From the IMG/VR virus record IMGVR_UViG_3300031825_000410, positions 1-40,271 of that record: DNA of 40,271 bases, one strand, 5' to 3'. A program made the position numbers and the translations under genes. Positions 14,482-20,499 of this stretch are shown one piece after another. Below the pieces are notes generated by a model, which was not told the DNA's origin, did not search any database, and saw only the letters and a list, made by a program, of their open reading frames with translations. Each line of letters starts with the position of its first letter. Position 1 is the stretch's first letter. Source of the stretch: a virus.

Positions 14482-14900
14482 TGCTCACCCTCCACGCCGC
14501 CCACCGCTTCGACCTGGCCGAGGTATTCGGGCCGCTTCCGCCGCAGATGTGGGCGGCGATCGCCTGGCAGGCGTCGCAGGGCCTCGCCTTCGCCTTCCGC
14601 GATGCCACCGGCGCCGCCGTGTGCGTCGGCGGCTACGTACCGTGGGAACGGTTTGGCGTGTGGGAATGCTGGTTTCACGCGTCGCCGGCGGCCGCCCCGC
14701 ACATGCTGGCCTTCGTCCGCCTCGCTCGGTTGACCCTCGACGCGCTGCCTCAAAGTGACCCTCGCCCCGTGGAGGCGGCCGTGCGCACGCGCGCCGGCGC
14801 CCGCCTCGTTTCGGCCCTCGGCTTCCGCCGGGTGGGCGGCGCGGGGCCGGTGGACGTGTGGAGGCGCGAGCATGGGAAGTCTGATCGGCGGTCAGAGTGA
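14481..14900 (+). CDS. GNAT-like acetyltransferase-fold protein
   Basis: 139 aa. The order of elements is that of a GNAT fold: an N-terminal helix, a central strand pair with FRDATGAAVCVGGYV, an amphipathic segment (LAFVRLARLTLDAL), then AVRTRAGARLVSALGFRRVG, the usual acetyltransferase ending in which LGF closes the fold. Similar genes sit between terminase and portal in several T7-like and rhizobial podoviruses, where they are thought to be small virion or accessory proteins. Whether it binds acetyl-CoA cannot be judged here; the canonical R/Q-x-x-G-x-G/A loop is not obvious. Start by TGATG overlap with TerL. Confidence 0.6.
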   Translation: MLTLHAAHRFDLAEVFGPLPPQMWAAIAWQASQGLAFAFRDATGAAVCVGGYVPWERFGVWECWFHASPAAAPHMLAFVRLARLTLDALPQSDPRPVEAAVRTRAGARLVSALGFRRVGGAGPVDVWRREHGKSDRRSE

Positions 14901-15078
14901 GCAGCGCGAGCAGGCGGCGAAGCAGGCGGCCAGCGCCCGGGGCAGCGCGCTGGCGCAGCTGCTCGCCCGCGAGGCCGAGCTCGACACCGAAGGGGCGCAG
15001 GGCTCCTCCCGCCGCGCCCGCGGCAAGCGCCTGTTGCGCTCCCTCACGGACGAGGACGGCGCCTCGACGCTGGGCTGA
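14872..15078 (+). CDS. small protein between terminase and portal
   Basis: 68 aa with a GGAGG eight bases upstream of the ATG at 14872; it overlaps the GNAT-like gene by 29 bases. It starts MGSLIGGQSEQREQAAKQAA, is helical and rich in Ala, Arg and Glu, and ends with GKRLLRSLTDEDGASTLG. The arrangement resembles small adaptor-like proteins placed before portals in podoviruses. No known family was recognised. Confidence 0.6.
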   Translation: MGSLIGGQSEQREQAAKQAASARGSALAQLLAREAELDTEGAQGSSRRARGKRLLRSLTDEDGASTLG

Positions 15079-15080
15079 CC

Positions 15081-16685
15081 ATGGCTCCCCCCACCGTCAA
15101 GGACCTGAAGGAACGCCGCGCCACGGCCGCGCGCGAATGGGACCTGTTCAAGCCCCTCTATGAGGAGGCCTACCAGTTCGCCATTCCCTACCGCCGCGGC
15201 CTCACCACCAGCTCCGCCGGCGAGAAGCGCGTCGACCGCTGCTTCGACATGACGGCCATCACCGGCGCCTTCCGCTTCGCCGGCAAGCTGCAGCAGGATT
15301 TGTGCCCGCCCGGCGAGGAGTGGCTGAAGCTCGAGCCCGGCCCGCTGGTGACCGGCTCCGAGCGCGACCAGCTGGCCCGCGAGCTCGAGACCATCTCGCG
15401 CCAGGCCAACGCCATGTTCATGACCGGCGACTGGGACCTCGCCTTCCACGAAATGGGGCTGGATCTGGCCGCCGGCACCGGCGCCATGATCATCGATGAC
15501 GCGCCGAAGCTGTGGCAGGCCCGCGGCAAGCTCGCCTCCTTCGCGGCGATCCCGTCCGAGGAGGTGCTGCTCGAGCCCGGCCTGTTCGGCGACGTGGGCG
15601 GCGTGTTCTGGAAGCGCAAATGGGCCGGCCGCCTGCTGAAGGCGCAGTGGCCCAAGGGTCAATATTCGGATCGCCTTGAGCGGCAGATCTCCGAAAAGCC
15701 CAATGATCCGGTGGAGGTCTGCCAGGACCTCACCCTCGATTATGAGACCGGCATCCGCCACTTCCACGTGTACGACACGGGGGCGGCGGAGGCCGAGCCG
15801 CCCATCTTCACCCGCGAATACCGGGCCTCGCCCTGGCTGACGCCGCGCTATTTCCGCGTGCCGGGCGAGACGTGGGGTCGCGGCCCCATCCTGCTGGCCA
15901 TGCCGGCCATCAAGACGCTGAACAAGGCGCAGGAGCTGACGCTGAAGGCGGCCGCCATCACCATGCTCGGCATCTACACGGCGGTGGAGGACGGCGTGTT
16001 CAACTCCGCCACGTCCTCCGTGTCGCCGGGGGCGTTCTGGAAGGTGCGCTCGAACGGCGGCGTGCTCGGCCCCTCGGTGTCGCGGCTGCCGGAGCCGCGC
16101 ATCGACCTGTCGCAGATCGTGCTCAACGAGCTGCGCATGGCGGTGCAGGGCGCCATGATGGACCAGTCCCTGCCGCCGGACGGGGCGGCGGTGCGCTCCG
16201 CCACCGAGATCCTGGAGCGGGTGAAGCGCCTGGCCAGCGACCATGTGGGCGCCTTCGGCCGCCTGGTGCACGAGATCGTGCTGCCGGCCGGCGAGCGGGC
16301 GCTCGAGATCGCCTATGACGCGAAGATCATTTCAGTGGACGTGTCCATTGACCAGCTGCTGGTGAAGACCCGCGTCACCTCGCCCATCGCCGTCGCCCGC
16401 TACGCCGCCCAGGCGCAGAAGAGCGTGGAATACGCGATGATCGTGCGCTCGCTCATGGCGACGCCGCCCGGCTCCCTCGAGGACCTGGTGCTCGACAAGG
16501 TGCCGATGCTGATGGACACCGGCCGCGGCCTCGGCGTGCCCGAGCGCCACCTCATGGACGACAAGCGCCGCGCCGCTTTGCAGGAGCAGGTGAAGGCGCT
16601 GGTGGCGCAGGCCATGGCGCAGGCACAGCTCGCCGCCGCCCAGCAACAGGGCGCCCAGCCCTCACCTGCAGGAGCCCCCGCATGA
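15081..16685 (+). CDS. portal (head-to-tail connector), T7 gp8 type
   Basis: 534 aa, the size of T7 gp8-type connectors. It forms the dodecameric ring at the unique capsid vertex through which DNA is packaged and ejected. Features typical of the family are the start LKERRATAAREWDLFKPLYE, the early IPYRRGL, DMTAITGAFRFAGKLQQDLC followed by PPGEEWLKL, GETWGRGPILLAMPAIKTLN in the middle, and the Gln/Ala-rich helical C-terminus (VKALVAQAMAQAQLAAAQQQ). It directly follows the small 68-aa gene and precedes a Lar-like accessory gene by ATGA overlap. Confidence 0.92.
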   Translation: MAPPTVKDLKERRATAAREWDLFKPLYEEAYQFAIPYRRGLTTSSAGEKRVDRCFDMTAITGAFRFAGKLQQDLCPPGEEWLKLEPGPLVTGSERDQLARELETISRQANAMFMTGDWDLAFHEMGLDLAAGTGAMIIDDAPKLWQARGKLASFAAIPSEEVLLEPGLFGDVGGVFWKRKWAGRLLKAQWPKGQYSDRLERQISEKPNDPVEVCQDLTLDYETGIRHFHVYDTGAAEAEPPIFTREYRASPWLTPRYFRVPGETWGRGPILLAMPAIKTLNKAQELTLKAAAITMLGIYTAVEDGVFNSATSSVSPGAFWKVRSNGGVLGPSVSRLPEPRIDLSQIVLNELRMAVQGAMMDQSLPPDGAAVRSATEILERVKRLASDHVGAFGRLVHEIVLPAGERALEIAYDAKIISVDVSIDQLLVKTRVTSPIAVARYAAQAQKSVEYAMIVRSLMATPPGSLEDLVLDKVPMLMDTGRGLGVPERHLMDDKRRAALQEQVKALVAQAMAQAQLAAAQQQGAQPSPAGAPA

Positions 16686-17128
16686 GTAATGAGCAGCTTA
16701 AGCCTTGTCCGTTCTGCGGAAGCGCAGCCCATTTCATCCGTGATCAGGATGAAGACGGTGAATTCATTGCCGTCGCCTGTACTGGCTGCGGTTGCGGTGG
16801 CGGAAAGCACTATCCGATCATGGACGACGCCCGCCCGAATGCTGCAGCCGAATGGAACCGTCGGCGTGGTGACGCGCCCACCGCGGCAGCGATGCCTATG
16901 GAGAGCGCCCCGAAGGACGGAACTTGGATCAAGCTCTTGATCGATTATTCCGGTGAGGACGACGCCCGCCCGTTGGAAGACAGCGCAGATCCGGGTTGGA
17001 CGCTTGGCTCGAACAACTTCGACAACACCGAAGTCGACGAATGGGTATTCGTCGGTTGGTGCTGGCAGCACGATTGCATCGTCGAAACCCGCGCCGGCAA
17101 GCCCATCGGCTGGGCACCTTTCGCATGA
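16682..17128 (+). CDS. Lar-like zinc ribbon fused to DUF551-like domain
   Basis: 148 aa. The N-terminal ~60 residues match the Lar restriction-alleviation zinc ribbon: LKPCPFCGSAAHF, then ACTGCGCGGG, then ARPNAAAEWNRRRGD, i.e. two CxxC knuckles and the closing AA-x-x-WNRR. The C-terminal part (MESAPKDGTWIKLLIDY, DEWVFVGWCW, GKPIGWAPF) looks DUF551-like. Lar modulates type I restriction in Rac prophage; such ribbons are also common without that activity. It is out of place: an early-type accessory gene inserted by ATGA overlaps between portal and scaffold-associated genes, and its codon use is more AT-rich than theirs. It is probably a moron. Confidence 0.7.
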   Translation: MSNEQLKPCPFCGSAAHFIRDQDEDGEFIAVACTGCGCGGGKHYPIMDDARPNAAAEWNRRRGDAPTAAAMPMESAPKDGTWIKLLIDYSGEDDARPLEDSADPGWTLGSNNFDNTEVDEWVFVGWCWQHDCIVETRAGKPIGWAPFA

Positions 17129-17577
17129 GCATGCTCCTCCCCGAAACCGAGCCCACCGGCATGCTGTCCCTCGCGCGCCTGCTCGCCCAGGCCGAGGACA
17201 TGGGCTGGAGCTTCTTCGACCAGCTGCCGGGGGCGCAGGCCGGCGCCGGCGAGGCGGCGAAGGTGGTGGACGCGGCGCGGCGCCAGCGCCTGGCGCAGGC
17301 CTGCGCGCGCCTCGGCGGCAATGACGACTTCGTGCTGCTGCTGCAGCACATGGTGGACGCCACCATCCTGCAGATCCCGCAATACGCGGCGCCCAGCCTG
17401 ACCATGGAGCAGACGGCGCTGCATGCCGCCGCGCGCGACGCCGAGAACGCGCTGGTGTGGAAGATCCTGAGGCTCGTGAGGGAAGGCCGCGCCATTCCGT
17501 TGGCGCGGGCGGAAGAGGAGAAGACCGATGCGGATCATGGCGTTCAGCCTGTGGGCGATGGTGCTGCGGGAGGGTGA
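17125..17577 (+). CDS. hypothetical structural-operon protein
   Basis: 150 aa, ATGA-coupled to the previous gene. It is helical: LSLARLLAQAEDMGWSFFDQ, VVDAARRQRLAQACARLGGN, FVLLLQHMVDATILQIPQ and a final EQTALHAAARDAENALVWKI. In comparable podoviruses the slot between portal and scaffold holds small proteins of unknown function (for example Bbp19-like), but I cannot show that this is one. Its last 50 bases overlap the scaffold gene. Confidence 0.6.
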   Translation: MSMLLPETEPTGMLSLARLLAQAEDMGWSFFDQLPGAQAGAGEAAKVVDAARRQRLAQACARLGGNDDFVLLLQHMVDATILQIPQYAAPSLTMEQTALHAAARDAENALVWKILRLVREGRAIPLARAEEEKTDADHGVQPVGDGAAGG

Positions 17578-18436
17578 AGGCGCGGGCGCCGGCGGCGCTG
17601 CGGGAGGTGGAGATCCGGGGGGCGCCGGCGCAGCCGGTGGCGCCGGAGCCGGTGCGGGTGCTGGCGGCGCCGGTGGCGGAGATCCCGGCGCCGGCGGCGG
17701 TGCGGCGGACCCCTACTGGCGCGACTTCCTCCCCGCCGACATCAAGGCCGACAAGCCGGAAGAGCGCTTCGATCGCCTCGCGAACAGCTGGAAGTCGCAG
17801 CGCGACCAGATCGCCAGCCGCCCGGCCGCGCCGAAGACGGCGGCGGAGTACGCCTTCGAGCCCTCCGACAAGGTGAAGCCCTATTTCCCGGACCCGGCCA
17901 AGGATCCCATCCTCGGCATCGCCCGCGAGGCGGCGCTCGAGGTGGGGCTGCCGAAGGACGCCTTCGGGAAGTTCGTCGGCAAGATCTACGAGACGGCCAT
18001 CGAAAAAGGCCTGCTCGCCGCGCCGTACGATCCCATGGCCGAGGGCCAGAAGATCGCCGAGCGCATCGCCCCCGGCAAGGCCTGGGCGGAGGCCAAGCCC
18101 ATGGTGGCGGCGGCGGTGAAGGACGCGGAGAGCTTCGCCGGCGTCCTCGCCGACCAGCTGAAGCTGGGCGACGGCGCCAAGGGCTTGCTCACCGGCCTGT
18201 CGGATGACGCCGCCGGCGTCGAGCTGCTGCAGGCGCTCTCCGGCGCGATGGGCAAGGATCCGGCCTTCAAGGTGGGCGGCACCGCGGCCTCGGCCAGCGG
18301 GTGGACCAAGGACAGCCTCGACGCGGCCGTGAAGGACCCGCGCTACAACCCGTATGATCGGGCCTACGACAAGGACTTCCGCGCCAAGGTCGACGCGGGC
18401 TTCAAGCAGGTGCACGGCGAAGGCTTCGTCGGTTGA
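17528..18436 (+). CDS. scaffolding protein
   Basis: 302 aa, immediately upstream of the capsid gene. After a short start it has a ~45-residue Gly/Ala linker, then YWRDFLPADIKADKPEERFD, AAPKTAAEYAFEPSDKVKP, and a helical body, with a short C-terminal region (YNPYDRAYDKDFRAKVDAGF). The sequence AAEY-x-F followed by a long helical Lys/Glu/Ala segment is usual for phage scaffolds, which organise capsid assembly and leave before DNA enters. ATG at 17528 has GAGGAG eight bases upstream; ATGs at 17537 and 17558 are in frame. The last codons (TCGGTTGAC) coincide with a promoter-like motif for the capsid gene. Confidence 0.75.
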   Translation: MRIMAFSLWAMVLREGEGAGAGGAAGGGDPGGAGAAGGAGAGAGAGGAGGGDPGAGGGAADPYWRDFLPADIKADKPEERFDRLANSWKSQRDQIASRPAAPKTAAEYAFEPSDKVKPYFPDPAKDPILGIAREAALEVGLPKDAFGKFVGKIYETAIEKGLLAAPYDPMAEGQKIAERIAPGKAWAEAKPMVAAAVKDAESFAGVLADQLKLGDGAKGLLTGLSDDAAGVELLQALSGAMGKDPAFKVGGTAASASGWTKDSLDAAVKDPRYNPYDRAYDKDFRAKVDAGFKQVHGEGFVG

Positions 18437-18460
18437 CGGGCTCCGGAGCGCCTTAGCCTC
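18429..18460 (+). promoter_or_regulatory. candidate capsid promoter (TCGGTTGAC motif)
   Basis: TCGGTTGACG at 18429-18438 matches the first block of the promoter-like elements at 33493 and 38349 (TCGGTTGACC). The second block of those elements (ACCATGGCACCAT) is absent here, and no clear -10 stands 17 bases on. It is offered as a possible variant because it precedes the most highly expressed virion gene. Confidence 0.3.
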
Positions 18461-18471
18461 ACCTTCAATTC

Positions 18472-18521
18472 GCGGGAAAGCCCGCCTCCCCGCCCCGGCC
18501 GGCATGCGCTGCCTGGGGCGG
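18472..18521 (+). terminator. stem-loops in the capsid leader
   Basis: Two short hairpins lie in the 135-base gap before the capsid gene: GCGGG-AAAG-CCCGC (18472-18485) and CCGCCCC (18490-18496) with GGGGCGG (18515-18521). Neither is followed by a T-run. The second resembles the larger hairpin at 19826-19862. They may stabilise the capsid mRNA or limit read-through. Confidence 0.4.
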
Positions 18522-18571
18522 CCGCGGCTCTCCTCCCGGGAAGATCCGTCATCTTCTTCGAGGGGATCGCG

Positions 18572-19450
18572 ATGCTCTTCGCACCCAACTGGTACGTCGA
18601 ACAGTACAAGTCGAACGTCCGCCACTATTACCAGTCCAAGGGCTTCAAGCTGAAGCAGGCGGTGACGCCGGAAGGGCGGATCGAGGGCCTGACGGTCAAG
18701 TGGCCCTATTTCGGTGTCATGGAGATGCAGGAGCGCCAGCGCGGGTCGCAGACCCCGCCGGCCAATCCGGCGCAGGGCATGCTCTCCGCCACGCTGAAGG
18801 ACTACGACCTCCTCTGGGAGATCCAGCAAATGGATCTCACCAAGATGACCGCCAACGAAAACCAGGCGGCCTATGCGGCGGCGGGCAAGGCGGTGGGGCG
18901 CAAGTCCGACGCCATCATCTTCGAGGCCATGAATACGGCCTCCGGCCTCACCACCATCGGCACCGGCGTCGAGGACTGGGACATCTTCTACGCCATGCAG
19001 GCGACGGAGGCGCTCCAGGACGATGACCAGGTCGACGACGACAACCTGTTCTCCTACATCCCCTATCGCTGGTTCAACATCATGATGACCTACAAGGAGT
19101 TCAACGCCTCCGAGTGGGTCGGTGCCGCGCTGGGCTTTCCGACCGGCACCCGCGTGAAAAACTGGAACGGGGTGAACTGGATCTCCCTCTCGAAGAAGGA
19201 GCTCATCATCCCCAACACGAACCAGGCCTACGGCTTCATCTGGGACAAGGGCGCGGTGGGCTACGCCTCGAACTACGAGGGGTCCACCAACATGCAGTGG
19301 GACAACCGCGCCGGCTGCTGGACCTATCGCTCGGACCTGCAGGCCTGCGCCATGGCGCTGGATCCCACCGCGCGCGGCATCCGCCGCCTGCACTTCAAGA
19401 CCAACACCACCCTGCAGCGCCCGGTGGAGCGCACGCAGGCCGTCGCGTGA
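18572..19450 (+). CDS. major capsid protein
   Basis: 292 aa; somewhat shorter than T7 gp10A (345 aa), but the composition and position fit a HK97-fold capsid. It follows the scaffold gene and has a good GGGG ribosome site six bases upstream of ATG 18572. The N-terminal helix region (NWYVEQYKSNVRHYYQSKGF) is followed by strand-rich segments, WIGAA-type hydrophobic patches (EWVGAALGFPTGTRV) and a C-terminal IRRLHFKTNTTLQRPVERTQ. Many copies build the icosahedral head. Hairpins lie on both sides of the gene, usual for a highly expressed cistron in a long operon. No catalytic motif is present. Confidence 0.85.
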   Translation: MLFAPNWYVEQYKSNVRHYYQSKGFKLKQAVTPEGRIEGLTVKWPYFGVMEMQERQRGSQTPPANPAQGMLSATLKDYDLLWEIQQMDLTKMTANENQAAYAAAGKAVGRKSDAIIFEAMNTASGLTTIGTGVEDWDIFYAMQATEALQDDDQVDDDNLFSYIPYRWFNIMMTYKEFNASEWVGAALGFPTGTRVKNWNGVNWISLSKKELIIPNTNQAYGFIWDKGAVGYASNYEGSTNMQWDNRAGCWTYRSDLQACAMALDPTARGIRRLHFKTNTTLQRPVERTQAVA

Positions 19451-19454
19451 TCCC

Positions 19455-19483
19455 GCGCCGCGGCTGAAACCCGGCCGCGGCGC
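19455..19483 (+). terminator. strong hairpin after capsid gene
   Basis: GCGCCGCGGC (19455-19464) pairs perfectly with GCCGCGGCGC (19474-19483) around a 9-base loop, four bases after the capsid stop. There is no T-run. It may partially terminate or protect the 3' end of the capsid message, raising capsid output relative to downstream tail genes. Confidence 0.6.
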
Positions 19484-19505
19484 CTCACCTTTGCCGAGGA
19501 TCGAC

Positions 19506-19784
19506 ATGGCTTACGACGAAAAGAGCTTTCGCGGCCACTCGCGCGGTGCCGCGCTCCCCGCCGCGAATTCGCGCTCCCTGCGCGACTGGCGCTACGTGAC
19601 CAACGACGACCACGCGACCGTGGTTGCCGCGGGCTATTTCAACAACGCCCGCGCCTTTCTCGGCGTCGGCGACACGGTGCTCGCCTCCGTCGACCTCGAC
19701 GGCACCCCGCAGCTGCGCCTCTACATGTTCAACGCCGTCCCCGCCACTGGCAACGTCACCGTGGTGCAGCTGAACAACGCCTGA
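19506..19784 (+). CDS. small capsid-adjacent protein, possible head decoration
   Basis: 92 aa; GAGGA seven bases before the ATG at 19506. It is strand-rich (SLRDWRYVTNDDHATVVAAG, YFNNARAFLGVGDTVLASVD, LRLYMF). Its whole length aligns with the first ~85 residues of the SGNH tail protein encoded at 36661: both begin MA[YF]D, share SLR-x-WRY-x-T-x-D, GYF, VGDT and ASV. Placed alone between capsid and tail genes and flanked by hairpins, it could be a head decoration or head-fibre protein; the shared domain suggests a protein-docking or trimerising fold. The role is inferred, the homology is seen. Confidence 0.75.
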   Translation: MAYDEKSFRGHSRGAALPAANSRSLRDWRYVTNDDHATVVAAGYFNNARAFLGVGDTVLASVDLDGTPQLRLYMFNAVPATGNVTVVQLNNA

Positions 19785-19792
19785 TCCCGCTT

Positions 19793-19862
19793 CGGCGCGG
19801 TTTGCGGGGCGTCGCCGCGCCGATTGCCGCCCCGGCCGGACCTTTCCCCCGGCTGGGGCGGC
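19793..19862 (+). terminator. two tandem hairpins before tail tubular A
   Basis: The first pairs CGGCGCGG (19793-19800) with CCGCGCCG (19815-19822). The second is a 14-bp stem, 19826-19839 with 19849-19862, one G-U pair and a 9-base loop (ACCTTTCCC). They fill most of the 97-base gap between the capsid-adjacent gene and the tail genes. No T-run follows, so attenuation or mRNA processing is more likely than full termination. Confidence 0.6.
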
Positions 19863-19881
19863 GCTTCTCCCGGAGGCAGCC

Positions 19882-20499
19882 GTGCTCGACCATCTCACCG
19901 TCGCCAACGAGGCCTGCGGCCTCGCCAATGCGTCGCCGATCCAGTCGCTCGAGGCGCAGACGCCCACGGCCGCCCAGGTGAAGCTGGCCTATGACCGGGT
20001 GCTCGGCTTCTGCCTCGGCCTGCACCGCTTCTCCTTTTCCCTCTCCACCCGCCGCCTCTCGCGCCTCTCCGATCCGCCGGAGACCGGGTACAAGTATGCC
20101 TTCGACCTGCCGGCCGATCGCGTCGGCGCGCCCATGCGCATCACCGACGACGCCACCGATCCGCGCCGGCACTTCACCTGCTTCCTGCTCGAGGGCAACC
20201 AGGTGCACGCCGATGCCCCCGATCTGTGGGCCCGCATCCGCATCGTGCCGGCGCCCATCCTGTGGTCGGCCACCTTCCGCCACGCCTTCACCACGGGCCT
20301 GGCCGCCGACCTCGCGTTGATGGTGAAGCGCGACAAGAACCTGCGGGCCATGCTGTGGCAGGAGGCCTTCGGCGACGCGCGCATGAACGGCCGCGGCGGG
20401 CTGATGCTTACCGCCATCACCGACGACAGCCAGTCCACGCCCTCCCTCGAAAACCCGGCGGTCACGGATGATCCGCTCACCGGCGCCTGGAGAAGCTGA
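19882..20499 (+). CDS. tail tubular protein A (T7 gp11-like)
   Basis: 205 aa, close to T7 gp11 (196 aa), the ring joining portal to nozzle. The start TVANEACGLANASPIQSLEA is characteristic of the gp11 family, as are YDRVLGFCLGLHRFSFSL and the C-terminal helical segment with DLALMVKRDKNLRAMLWQE and the sequence GDARMNGRGG. The start is GTG at 19882 with GGAGG six bases upstream. The stop overlaps the next ATG by one base. Gene order with the following nozzle protein supports the call. Confidence 0.88.
   Translation: MLDHLTVANEACGLANASPIQSLEAQTPTAAQVKLAYDRVLGFCLGLHRFSFSLSTRRLSRLSDPPETGYKYAFDLPADRVGAPMRITDDATDPRRHFTCFLLEGNQVHADAPDLWARIRIVPAPILWSATFRHAFTTGLAADLALMVKRDKNLRAMLWQEAFGDARMNGRGGLMLTAITDDSQSTPSLENPAVTDDPLTGAWRS

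Noticed and set aside
14892-19507. Very long minus-strand open frames (459 and 1035 codons) opposite portal and capsid genes
   Set aside because: Long antisense frames are expected at this GC content; products are His/Arg/Gly/Leu-rich without domains.
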